Shown in pieces: positions 42,676 to 52,460 of a stretch of DNA of 64,000 nucleotides. This DNA is from Hyaloraphidium curvatum (Eukaryota > Monoblepharomycota > Hyaloraphidiomycetes > Hyaloraphidiales > Hyaloraphidiaceae): positions 496,001 through 560,000 of the forward strand of contig JAIVFI010000029.1 in the NCBI GenBank assembly GCA_025558095.1, given 5' to 3'. The notes under the pieces were generated by a model, which did no database searches, had not been told where the DNA came from, and saw only the letters and a list, made by a program, of their open reading frames with translations. The translations under genes were made by a program, and so were the position numbers. Position 1 is the first letter of the stretch. Every line of letters begins with the position of its first letter.

Positions 42676-44300
42676 TCAGACGAAAGCCTCGAACTCCTTG
42701 GTCGTCCACGGGTCCCTCTCCCTCGGCCCCACCAGCTCGATCCGAGCCGCTTCCGAGAAGATCCCCTCCAGGTCTTCGGCACAGACCGGCGTGCCACTCG
42801 AGTAGTAGCTGTAACGGTCCGTGTTCCTGTAGATCCTAACCGTCTGCAGGTCGGGCGCTTCGAACTCGTGGAAGAACTTGCGCATCCTGGAACCGCCGCC
42901 GGGAGGGGAGGGACCGAGGCCACCATGGACCTCCAGCTCGAGCGTCCGAAGGGCGGGAAACGAGCCGGTGGCGGGTTCGAAGACGCTGAGCGAACCGAGG
43001 ACGAGGCGCTCGAGGGTGGGGCCCGCCGCGTCGGCGATCCAGGGGCACGGGTTGACGACGCCCCTCCAGCTATAGCTTGACTGGTCGATGGCCAGCGCTT
43101 TGAGGCGAGGCCATTGCGGGGTCGGGAGCGAGCGCTTCTTGGCGATGACCGCGGCTTGAGCCGGTGATGGGCGGGCGCACTTGACATCCTTCGGTCCGTT
43201 CGGGCCGGCGACTTGCTGCGTGGCCACGATGCAGTGATCAGGAAGTTCGCGGTCTTCGGTGCTCAATTCGAGCGACCGAACGGAGACATCCTCTAGGTTG
43301 AAGAACGATTGGAGGATCCTGTCGAACACCCGGAGCGGTGTTTTTGCCCACATGTCCAGCTTCTTCAGAGAAAGGTGGATAGGATGAGGCGCAGTCCCAT
43401 CCTGAAGAAACTCGTTGGGTCCCAAGGGAGCTTCGAGGGCGAGAAAGTCGAGCCTGTGCCGCAGGAGGAAGGCGCTCGCCGACGAGCCCAGCCCGTCCAA
43501 ACGCGGATACGATTCCACGGACACGAGTCGCAGGCGCCTTAACTGAGGTAGCTCGACGCCGGAGTAGTTGAACGTGGTGGAAAAGCTCGTTCCCACCTGC
43601 GGCCTACAGTAAGCGGCGATCGTTTTCGAGCGCACGGGCCAAAAGCTCACGAGATTCAGTTCGACGAGGTCCTGAAGCTTGTTGAGCGACTTGCTGAGCA
43701 CCGTCTTGGTGATGAGCGAGTGCTGAATCGCGAAGGATCTGGGAAGCCGGGTCATGTGTGACACGTTAGCTGCGTGAGACGTCCGAGGAGCCTACTTGAT
43801 GGCCCCCGGCGGCACCATTTCCAGGAACTCCTTGACCGTCGAGGATCCGATCCACGCAAATCGGTCTCCCTCCCCACGCTTGAGTTTCGCCTTCATGATT
43901 TTGACCTCCGCCCAGATCCCGCCCTGTGCGCCGAGGCTGCGAAGGTGACGGCACGTCCGTAGGCTCAGCAGCGGTCCCGAAGCGGGAGCATCGAAACGAT
44001 CTTGACGAGGAGCTCGGCCGGAAGGCTCTGCAGGTTGCTCGCGTGGAGCTTCGACGTCGCGCGTTCCACCTCGGCACGCTCCAGGGCACGCCCCTCCCGG
44101 ATGGAGCTCAGCACCAGTGACTCAAGCACCTCCTTCGGAAGAGATCTCGCAGTCCGCTCGAACATGTCCGACGGCGATAGCAGCGGGACCACCTGCGACT
44201 CGGAGCTCGTGAGACGCGGGTCCCACGTCTCGGGCACGGGCAGGCCCACCTCCGCCGCGGGCGCGGCCGCCTTCTTCTTCGCCTTCGACTTCGGAGGCAT
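42676..44300 (-). CDS. F-box/LRR-like protein, one-base frame break in the F-box
   Basis: Exon 1 (44300-43796) encodes MPPKSKAKKKAAAPAAEVG, RTARSLPKEVLESLVLSSIR, then the F-box LQSLPAELLVKIVSMLPLRDR and, in another frame, LLSLRTCRHLRSLG...GDRFAWIGSSTVKEFLEMV. A 57-nt intron leads to exon 2 (43738-42676): SFAIQHSLITKTVLSKSLNK, LVELNLVSF, LRRLRLVSV, LKKLDMWAKT, LERLVLGSL and DPWTTKEFEAFV, a run of LRR-like strands. The frame breaks near 43966-43975: CGCTGCTGA gives an early stop, and one extra base would continue the F-box. This could be an assembly error, since the rest (about 520 residues) is intact, or recent inactivation. F-box proteins select targets for SCF ubiquitin ligase. Tandem with a decayed paralogue upstream. 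Confidence 0.65.
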
Positions 44301-44490
44301 GGCGGCAGCCGCGATGAGGGCCCGAGGAGCAACCGCGACTTCACGGTGTTCGAGGTGTGGGATGGGCTCGCTCCCGTCAAACCGTCCGCCTCGGCATCAC
44401 GAGCTCGGGAGCTAGCATAGAACGATTCGCTGAAGAAGATCTCTTGCATAAATTACAATCATAGCCCATCGGGAAAAGAAGCTAGATTTG

Positions 44491-45884
44491 TTAGGCAACA
44501 GCCTCGAACTCCTTGCTCGTCCATGGATCCTTCTCCCTCGCCGCGCCCACGATCTCGATCTCGGCCTGTTCCGGGAAAATACCCTCGACGTGCTCGCGGA
44601 GGATCTCGTTGATCCTCGCGTAGGTGCTCCTAAAGATCCTCACAGTCTCTAGGTTCGGCGCCTCGAACGCGTGGAAGACGTTTCGTATCCGCGAGGGGGC
44701 CGGGGGCCGGAAGCCCAAGCGGCGTTCGACCTCGAGCTCGAACGTCTCGAGGGCGGGGAACGATCCTGTGATGGGCCCGGCGAAGATCGAGTCCAGGGCG
44801 AGGTGCCGCAGGGTGGCTCCCAAGGCGTCGGCGATCCAGGCGCACGACGAGTTCACGTCCCAGCCGAAGCTGTCGACCGAGAGCTTCCGTAGATGGGGCC
44901 ACCGGGGGTTCGGCATCGCGCGCATCTCATTGATGGCGGCCAAACGGGCCTTGGTGGACCGGTAGCACCTGACCTCCCGGCTTTCGAGGTCCGTATCGAA
45001 TGCGATGGTGGTGACGTCGCAGGCTGCGGGGATCGCGTCGGGACCCGCCATGCCGATGCTCCGGATGGAAAGCTCCTCCAAGTTGACGAAAGTGGCGAGA
45101 ATCTTTTCCAGCAGGCGGAGGGTTGTCTCGCCAAGGCAGTCCTCTTCAGAGCGGTATGGAACGGCAGACGCGCGTTTGAGCCCTCTTCGACGAGCTCGGT
45201 CGGTCCCAAGGGAGCATCGAGGGCGAGGAGGTCGAGCTTGTGTCGTAGGACAAAGGCGCTCGCGGAAGCGCTTAACCCGTCCATGCGCGGATTGATCTCC
45301 GAATGTAGGATCCGGAGGCACTTCAAATTGGGCAGGTCGACGCCGGAGAAGTTGAAGGAGGTGGCAAAGGTGCTGCCAACCTGCGGTCGCCGATGAGCGA
45401 AGCACGGACGTGGGTGGGTGAACAAAGTGCTCACGAGATTGAGCTCGACGAGCTCCTGAAGAACAGGGACCGCCTTGGCGAGCACCTTCTTGCTGATGAA
45501 CGAGTGTTGAATCGTGACAGATCTGCCAGCCGCGTCAAAGGATGTTTGCACACTTCGCGCATCCTCGACCCACTTCACCGCTCCCGGTGGTACAATTTCC
45601 AGGAGCTCCTTGGCCACCGACGGTCCAATCCAGGCGAATCGGTCTTCTTCTCCACGGCGCGTTGCAGAGCACGCTGCTCCCGAATGGACCTCAGCACCAG
45701 CGCCTCGAGCACATCCTTGGGCAAGGATCTGGCCGTCCGCGCGAACAAGTCCGATGGCGGGAGACTCGGGGGGACCTGCGAACCCGAAATCGCATAAGAC
45801 AAGGTCCGAGAAACGGGCAGCCCAACAAACCTCAGACGCGGCTGCTGCGGCCTGCTTGTTCGCCTCATCGTTCTCCGGCTGCAT
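44491..45884 (-). pseudogene. Decayed F-box/LRR-like paralogue lacking the F-box
   Basis: Homologous along its length to the gene at 42676-44300: MQPENDEANKQAAAAASE, GLPVSRTLSYAISG, RTARSLPKDVLEALVLRSIR, EEDRFAWIGPSVAKELLEIV, VTIQHSFISKKVLAKAV, LVELNLVST, LEKILATFVNLEELSIRS, DPWTSKEFEAVA. Between REQRALQRA and EEDRFAWIG it lacks the block that in the paralogue holds the whole F-box and the LRTCRHLR segment, and the deletion shifts the frame. Further shifts occur near 45820 (extra base in GAGGTTTGTTGGG) and near 45150. With the F-box lost and at least three frame changes, this copy is very likely a pseudogene. It adjoins the phosphotransferase gene divergently. Confidence 0.75.
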
Positions 45885-46006
45885 GATTGGGAAGACGATG
45901 AGACTCCCAGGGGGATCCTGCACTTGCGATTTGCCTGTTTGTGAGGGACTCCGCGACGCCATCACCGACACCAGTGCCCTCGCGCGCCAAACAGCGCTGG
46001 GACGCG

Positions 46007-47083
46007 ATGGCGACGCGGCGGCTGTTCGATACGCTGCCGGTTGACCGCGATGTCGTCGCCCGCGCCGTGTCGGAGAAGTGGAACGTCGCCCTGGGGGACC
46101 TCCTCAAGGCGTCCCAAAACAGCACCTTCCTGGGAACGGACGCGTCGGGCGCAAAGGTCATCGTGCGGGTTACGCCCGACAGCGAAGGCACGGAGCACCA
46201 GAGGATCGCGGACGAGCTGCACTTTATCAACTACCTGGACCGGCGCGGTCTGCGACGCGTCTGCCCGCCCGTCCCCATGCTCGGCGCGTCGGACGCGGAA
46301 ACGGGCGACGAGTCCCAGCGGTTCATCGCCAAGGTGGACAAGCTCAACATTGTCGTGTTCCAGCACGCGGCGGGGGAACTCGTGGACTTCATCTCGTGGA
46401 AATGGATCTCCGACGAGGTTCTGGCCCGCATTTGGGGGAGGTGGACCGGCGAACTGCATGCCCTGTCGCGCGCCTACGCGTCCGAGTTCCCGGCCATCAT
46501 CGCCCGCGCGAGGTCCTGGGACGAGCTGCACGATTCGATCATGCGGGGGGCCCCGCTGGCCCCCGAGGACGTAGCCCTCGCCGCGGACCAGCGCCACTTC
46601 GGCCTCCTGCACGGAGACATCAACATCTCCAACTTCTTCTACATCGCACCGTCGGCGGACGATCCCCGCGGCACGCTGCACGTCTTTGACTGGGATCAAA
46701 TCCAGCGCGGGTGGTTCCTCTACGACCTGGTGATGTGCGTCTACTTCCCGTACATGCTGAGCCGCGCGGGCAAGTTCCTCGACGGGAGCGTCGCCCCGAG
46801 CCGCGAGGCAGCCGAGCGCTTCATGGACTGGGTCGTCGCCGGGTACGAGCAGGGCCTGGACGAGTCGTTGCCTGACGAGGCCCCGCACCGCGTTGACCGG
46901 GCGGCGCTGGACCGGATGATCGAGCTCCGGAAGCTGTTCTACGAGCGTTTCTGCCGCAGGGCGATCGTGGAGCTGGATGAGGACGAGGCCAAGGGCGCGG
47001 ATCCCAAGCCGGCGATGAGGGTTTTCATGACCTGGGTGGTGGACTGGCTTGACCGCGAGGCCAGGGGGGAGATTCCGAAATGA
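46007..47083 (+). CDS. Aminoglycoside phosphotransferase (APH)-fold small-molecule kinase
   Basis: Intronless ORF of 358 residues starting MATRRLFDTLPVDRD; a GTG-started extension to 45941 has no ATG. The fold is shown by an N-lobe (NSTFLGTDASGAKVIVRVTP with the ATP-binding Lys, then HQRIADELHFINYL), the Brenner motif HGDINISNFFY and the metal-binding VFDWDQIQRGWFLYDL. Eukaryotic relatives phosphorylate small molecules such as choline, ethanolamine, homoserine-like compounds or fructosamine; the substrate cannot be read from the sequence. Although the family is named for antibiotic resistance, nothing here implies that role. The C-terminus is helical (RVFMTWVVDWLDREARG). The absence of introns sets it apart from most neighbours. 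Confidence 0.82.
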   Translation: MATRRLFDTLPVDRDVVARAVSEKWNVALGDLLKASQNSTFLGTDASGAKVIVRVTPDSEGTEHQRIADELHFINYLDRRGLRRVCPPVPMLGASDAETGDESQRFIAKVDKLNIVVFQHAAGELVDFISWKWISDEVLARIWGRWTGELHALSRAYASEFPAIIARARSWDELHDSIMRGAPLAPEDVALAADQRHFGLLHGDINISNFFYIAPSADDPRGTLHVFDWDQIQRGWFLYDLVMCVYFPYMLSRAGKFLDGSVAPSREAAERFMDWVVAGYEQGLDESLPDEAPHRVDRAALDRMIELRKLFYERFCRRAIVELDEDEAKGADPKPAMRVFMTWVVDWLDREARGEIPK

Positions 47084-47263
47084 TTAGCTGGGAGGCAGGA
47101 TCGTCGCCTTCTAGGCAGAAATGTGATTCGATGGATAATTTGGACAGCAGCGCTGGACATCGTAGGGCCCTGCGCGATGCTGTGTTTGTGGCTTCCGCTG
47201 AACCGCGCACAGTCACCCATCGGCGAGCAACGCAACCACACCTCCTCGCGGTCGACCACCGAA

Positions 47264-50169
47264 ATGAGCTCCGAAAACGCCGAAGAAGCGGACCGCCGCA
47301 CGGCCCACCAGGTCCTCGCCGTAGCCCAGGCGCTGGCCGAGGGCAAGCTTCCCACGACCGGGCAGGCGACCGCTGCGATCCAGAAGCTCGAGGACCGCGG
47401 TACCCTCCTCGAAGCTTCGCGGGGCATGTCGATAGAAGGCCACACGCTCGTGCGCGACGCGGAGAAGCTTCTGGACACCTCCAAGCGGCTCCTGCAGGAG
47501 AAGAGCCCGGACGACCAGATGCAGAAGCTCATCTTCTACGCCAGCCGGGCCGGGCAGACCACCGCCGCCACCGCGGAGCGGAACGACATCCCGGTGGACG
47601 TGAGGGAGGAGATCAAGGGCGTGCTCGAGCAGCTGCGCAAGGGGGTCGACCAGGGTGCCCGGCTGGCGAGGCTGCTCGTGACCTCGGGCGAGTTCCGGCA
47701 GCTGCTCAGCGAGTCGTGGGAGCTGATCAAGGACACGTGAGTGCTCGATGGCGTCGATCACGTACTTCAGAGCCCCTGAGTGAGTGTTGTGGCTCCGCAG
47801 GCTCAAAACGCAGGGCGGCGAAGCCACGCGGTCGACCATCGAGGCCATCGAGCAGGGTAAGCCGCAGGAAGCCGTCTCCGCCGTCATGCAGAAGGCGGGC
47901 GAGACCAAGGACGTCCTCATGTCGTCGCATCTGAGCCACGGCGAGAAGCTGGACCACGCGATCGCCAAGGCCAAGGAAGCCGCTGGCGAGGCCGCCGCAC
48001 GCGTTCCGCAGCCCGTGAAGGACTCGGGCGCCGAGACCGCTGGCAAGATCGCCCCTCAGGTGGCTGGCCGCAGCGAGCGGCGCGGATCGGGCGACTCTGC
48101 CGAGACCTTCGCGGGCGGGCATCCGGTGCCGCGCCACGAGAAGCCCGGGCAGGACGCGGACTTTGCGACGACGTTTGCCGCCGGACACCCGCTGCCCGAG
48201 CCCGAAGAGGGTCAGGAGCCGGTGAAAGGTGCGGCGTCAGCGGCGACAGAGTCGGCCAAGCGCGCGGCGGAGGAGACGGGCAAGACGGCGCAGGGAGACC
48301 AATCGGGCGGACAGGCGGTCGACAAAGCCGAGGCTGCAGCCCGTGATGCTGCAGGCGCAGCCGCCGGGACGGTTCCGCAGGGCATCAAGGACGCTGCATC
48401 CAAGATCGGCACCGAGGAAGGCCGCTCGGAGCTCGCCGGCCGCGCATCCGAAGCCGCCGGGTCCGCCGCCGCCACCGTCGCGGACTTCCGCATCCCCCAG
48501 GACAGGATCGATGCCCTCGCCGACCGATTCAGGGCGCTCATGGTCGACGGCTTCGGATCGCGGGACGACTTCAGGCGCGGCCTCGAGGACCTCATGGCCG
48601 TCGTGGCGGACGCCTACGGGCGGACGAGGAACCTGCAGGAGCAGATGTCGAGCGTGGCGAGGGAGTGGACGATCGAGGCCAACGCCGACGCTTCCATCGC
48701 ATTGCGAGGTGAGGATTGCCGTCAATCCGAGGTGAAAGTCCATGATTGGTTGCATCCTTACAGCCGCCAAGGAGCTGGTCGAGAACTTTGCCGACGGCAA
48801 GTCCACGGATGAGCTTCTCACGGCAACGAACCAAACGCTGAAGGAGCTCGGTAATGCTTTTTTGCGATCACCTCCGGGGTCAGATCTGATCGCTCCGCGA
48901 CAGCCAACGACCTCAAGGTCTTCGACCTCCTCGCCGACGCCGAGTCCCTCGTCCGCGAGTCTCTCTCGGCCGACCTGCCCCAGGAAGAGTTCCGCACCCG
49001 CGCCTCGTCCCTCATCTCGCGCACGCGCGACGACCTCCTCCCTGCGTACTCCTCCAAGCTCGACGACCTGGCCTCCATGTACTCCTCCTTCCTCTCCGCG
49101 CTCTTCCTGCAGCGCGACGACACCGCCGCCGAGCTCGCGCAGGACTTCCAGGCGCTTTTCAGGGACGCGGCGCTGGACGCCTCGGGGAGGCCGACGTTCA
49201 AGCCCAGCCTGGTCAGGGACCTGGCGGGGCTGCTGCCGAGGCTGGCGGGGGCGCTGGCGTACGTGCCCGTGCCGAAAGTGCGGTACGAGGACGAGGACTA
49301 CCTCGTGGTGCTGGACAACATCGTCGTCAAGGTCGGTTTGGCGTGCTCCTTCGGCCGATCGCTGCTGACCGACACGCGGCCGCGAAGTGCACCGACATCG
49401 TGCCCACCTACATGCGCGTCCGCACGGACACCCTCGTCGACACCAAGAGGCCCGCGGACGACCAGATTGTCAACGTCGTCGAGATCACGATGTGCGTTTG
49501 GCTCCTCTGCTGAACCGGATCGCTCGCTCATCGGTGTCGGCTATCCAGGTCCCGCATCAAGGCCAGCGCCAAGGACATCGCTTTCATGTACAACAAGCGG
49601 ACGGGCCTCGTGCAAATTGGCGACGTAGGCATGGCTCCCCCGTTCCCGGTGCAGCTTCCCGCTCACGCATGCCCCCACACAGGTCGGCCTGCTCGACTTT
49701 TCCGTGACTGGCGAGGACGGCCTGACCATCCGCATCGTGCTCGAGCCCGCCCCCGCGGACGCCGCGGAGCCGGTCAGGATCGTCAGCTGCGAGGCGTCGG
49801 TGGACGACATGGACTTTGTCCTGCACGACACCAAGCATGAGTGGGCTTTTTGCCTGTCTTCACCTTTTCGTTTCGTCGCTGAACCGCGGATCCTGCAGCA
49901 CCCTCTACGCGGTCCTCAAACCCTTCATCCACCCCTTCATCAAGTCGCAGTTGCAGGCCGGCATCGCCGACGCCGCGTCCAAGTTCATCGGGTCCTCGGC
50001 CAAGAAGCTGGCGGCGGCGGCGGCGGGGGAGACCAAGACCGTGGAGGTCGGGAAGATCGCGGGGCCGGTGCCGGAGTACGGTGCGTTCTGCGGCCGGAGG
50101 GGTGGGGAAGGGGAGCTGACGTCCACGACAGCGAGCAAGGCATACCACGTGACGGCCCAAGGAGCTTGA
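47264..50169 (+). CDS. HAM1/BPI-like domain protein with LEA-like helical centre
   Basis: Nine exons (47264-47736, 47801-48708, 48764-48850, 48904-49331, 49388-49491, 49549-49624, 49683-49840, 49899-50080, 50132-50169) give 817 residues, closing exactly. The N-terminal 160 residues are helical (RTAHQVLAVAQALAEGKLP, then LRKGVDQGARLARLLVTSGE). The centre is rich in Ala/Lys/Glu/Gly repeats such as KAKEAAGEAAA and SAKRAAEETGK, typical of LEA-like amphipathic helices. It contains a duplicated motif TFAGGHP.P. The C-terminal half resembles the HAM1/BPI lipid-binding fold of fungi (AYVPVPKVRYEDEDYLVVLD, TMSRIKASAKDIAFMYNKRT, GLLDFSVTGEDGLTIRIVLE). Proteins of this type are thought to bind lipids or membranes; function in fungi is poorly defined. 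All introns are 51-64 nt. Confidence 0.8.
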
Positions 50170-50252
50170 AAGAGGGTTCAATCTCCATTCAGAAGAAGCT
50201 TGTACAACATCAGTAGGCAATCTTGCTAAGACACAGATGAGCAGAAGAAAGT

Positions 50253-50824
50253 TCACGAGCTCCCCGAGCTGGAGGAGGAGGAACCCGTGGACGAGCTGCC
50301 GCGGCGCTTCCCATCGCGGCTGGCCTGCTTGGCCGCCTTCTTCTGCGCCTTCTCGGCGCTCTTTTGGGCCTTCCGCGCGTCCTTCTCGGCGTGCTTGTTT
50401 GCTTTTCGGAGCGCCTTGGCGTCCGCCTTGGGCATCGACATGGTGCGGGGATCCACGAACCCGGCTTTGTTGCAGACCTTGCAGGGACTCCCACCGACGC
50501 GTCCCGAGCCTGATTTCGGCGAATGGCGGTGAGAAACGCGTAAACCAGCCGAGGGGGAGCACGGGAAGCCCGACCTCCGCATGCCGGACAGGGCACGAGG
50601 CCGCCCGGAGGACCCCACGCCATGGACGGCGGCGGCGGCAACACCTGCGCGCCGTACGGTGGCGGCATCGCGGGTTCCCCGAACGCAGGCGGCGACGGGC
50701 CGGGGGGAGGCGGAGGGGGGAACGCGGGCGGCGGCGCGTGTGACGGCCCGGGGACGGCGTCCTGGTAGGGGGGGGGCATCTCCGAGGGGGGAATGTAGTT
50801 GGGGAAGGGCGGTTTCTTCGACAT
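50253..50824 (-). CDS. Small Pro-rich protein with double-CxxC zinc knuckle and basic helix
   Basis: Two exons (50824-50575, 50509-50253) give 168 residues. The N-terminus (MSKKPPFPNYIPPSEMPPPY) is Pro-rich and contains PPPY, a WW-domain ligand motif, twice. Splicing creates VPCPACGGSGRVGGSPCKVC, a CxxC...CxxC zinc-binding knuckle similar to one repeat of the DnaJ zinc finger. It is followed by a Lys/Ala-rich helix (KADAKALRKANKHAEKDARK) and a serine tail. Because the knuckle is assembled across the intron, the splice site is well supported. PPxY plus zinc knuckle suggests an adaptor, perhaps for a WW-domain ubiquitin ligase; this is an inference. Confidence 0.7.
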
Positions 50825-51259
50825 TTTGTCTGAGTACGCGGCGGAAACTCGGGTTGCGTAGCGATGTCTGATGTCCGCGCTGGATCGCGGACGGAACAAC
50901 TTGGAGCGTCTCCCGCAATGGCCCCGCCCCACGAGGATGGCCCGCGTTGAAATAGAGAGGACGACTGATCGACTGTCGCCGCGGACGTAAATCACCCGAA
51001 TCTTCCTTGGTTCTCTTCTGGCACGGCGTTCCCAAGTGAGCATCCCAGACAGTGGCGCCCGGGTTGATCCGGCAGAGATGCAAGCCGGCACACTTGTTCC
51101 TACCCCGGCATCCGGCAGATTTCGCTGATTGAGCCACTGCACACATCGGCAAGTGGTGGCCGACCGTCGGAGGTTGATCGGAACACCAGCCCATTCCGGC
51201 GGTGCGAGTAAAGGCCGCCCGCGGTCGTTCCGCCATTGGCCACGGCACCTGATCCCGCG
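50825..51259. other. Divergent intergenic region, nothing recognised
   Basis: About 430 nt between the zinc-knuckle gene (minus) and the Cys-rich secreted gene (plus); should hold both promoters. No coding signal. Confidence 0.4.
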
Positions 51260-51891
51260 ATGTCCCGCCGGTCGCACACTGCCGGGGCCTTTGCCCTGAC
51301 CGCACTGCTCTCCGCCGCCGTGCTCGCGGCGTGCTTGGGCCCGAGGTGACCCGCCCGCCGCGCAACGCCGTCCGCGAGCTGACCGGCAGCCCCCGCAGCC
51401 CCGCGGCCGCTGCGCCCACCACGCCCGCTGACGCCGGTGCGGTGCGTGTCCTTTTTGCCCGCTCCTGCGGCGATTGCGGTGATTCGAGCTACTGGTGGGC
51501 CGCTCCCCCGTCCCCCGCCGCCTTCCCTAGGCCGCTGACGGCCATGCCCCGCAGCGAGTTCGCCTACCCCGGCGCCCCCGAAGGTCACATCGCGTGCGTC
51601 GATGCGGACCCCGACGACCGGCACGTCCTCTTCCGTCGGTACACGCGCAGCTACACCGATTGCCGCGGAACAATCCTCCCGGCCACCATCTGCTGCGACG
51701 GCGGGAACGCGGAGTTCCCGACCGTCTTCAACGTCGGAGGCTGCCGGGACGAGTGCGACAAACGAACGGGGTGCACCCACTTCCTGTTCGAACCGAGCGA
51801 CCTGTTCCCTTTGTGCGTCACCTACACGAGCTGCAGCCAGGGGGTGAGTGCGGAAGGTTATCAGCTCTACGCCCTGGGAGGGTTCGGGTAG
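51260..51891 (+). CDS. Secreted Cys-rich protein with SCxDC...YCEFA domain and apple-like tail
   Basis: Three exons (51260-51330, 51399-51494, 51555-51891) give 167 residues. A signal peptide (GAFALTALLSAAVLAA) is followed by a domain also found in the kelch protein at 62 kb: ARSCGDCGDSSYC joined across the second intron to EFAYPGAPEGHIACV, then DDRHVLFRRYTRSYTDC. The C-terminal part (ATICCDGGNAEFPTVFNVGG, CRDECDKRTGCTHFLFEPSD, LCVTYTSCSQG) has the cysteine spacing of PAN/apple-like domains, but I could not assign it firmly. The intron after the SxYC codon is in the same place and phase in both genes. Extracellular; function unknown. A partial decayed copy lies about 180 bp downstream. Confidence 0.72.
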
Positions 51892-52074
51892 TGTCCGACA
51901 ATCCAGGGGAGCTGCAGCTCGCCATTGAGATAGCTGAGGACGACGTGCGCTGCGGTCAGTGCGGGCGGCTGCGCGTGACACCGGGAACGGACGGGAAAGG
52001 GGAGCGAGCGACGGAGCATGGACGCGGAGGCGTCCCGCGGATGCAGGCATGATTCTTGATTGACGATGCCCTTG

Positions 52075-52260
52075 GTGCGTCGACCGGCGGTACACCCGCA
52101 GCTACTCCAAGTGCCCCACGGCGGCCAGCTACTGTTGCACCGCCCCTTTACTTCCAGTTCGACTTCGGATCGATACCAATTTGTGTCACCTACAACGCGA
52201 CCTGCAGGACGGGCTGCTTCGACGTTAATCTGCACCTTCACGCTCTGCAAGGGGTCGCGT
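52075..52260 (+). pseudogene. Truncated, decayed copy of the 51-kb Cys-rich gene
   Basis: Segments RRYTRSYSKC, SYCC and, in another frame, ICVTYNATCRTG followed by LHLHAL match the 51-kb protein's RRYTRSYTDC, ICC, LCVTYTSCSQG and YQLYAL in order. The 5' part (signal peptide, SCxDC) is absent and frames change between the matches. It lies downstream in the same orientation, consistent with a tandem duplication that then decayed. Confidence 0.6.
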
Positions 52261-52460
52261 GCCCAACGCTCCCGGCTAGCTGCTCGTCTCCGTATGAGTA
52301 GCTGAGGACCAATTCGTGCCTGTGAGCTTGGGCGAGGGCCTCTCCCTGCCGAAACGCGCGGGACAGGCACAATCGGGCGGCGGGAAGGTAACAGATTGTT
52401 AATGTTTGGTTCAGATCTACATGTTCCTTTTCTCTCCTTCTTGCTCTCCTTTGGTGCATT

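Noticed and set aside
46007-47083. Antibiotic-resistance gene or recent bacterial transfer
   Set aside because: APH-fold kinases are common in fungi; GC and codon use match neighbours, and absence of introns alone is weak evidence.
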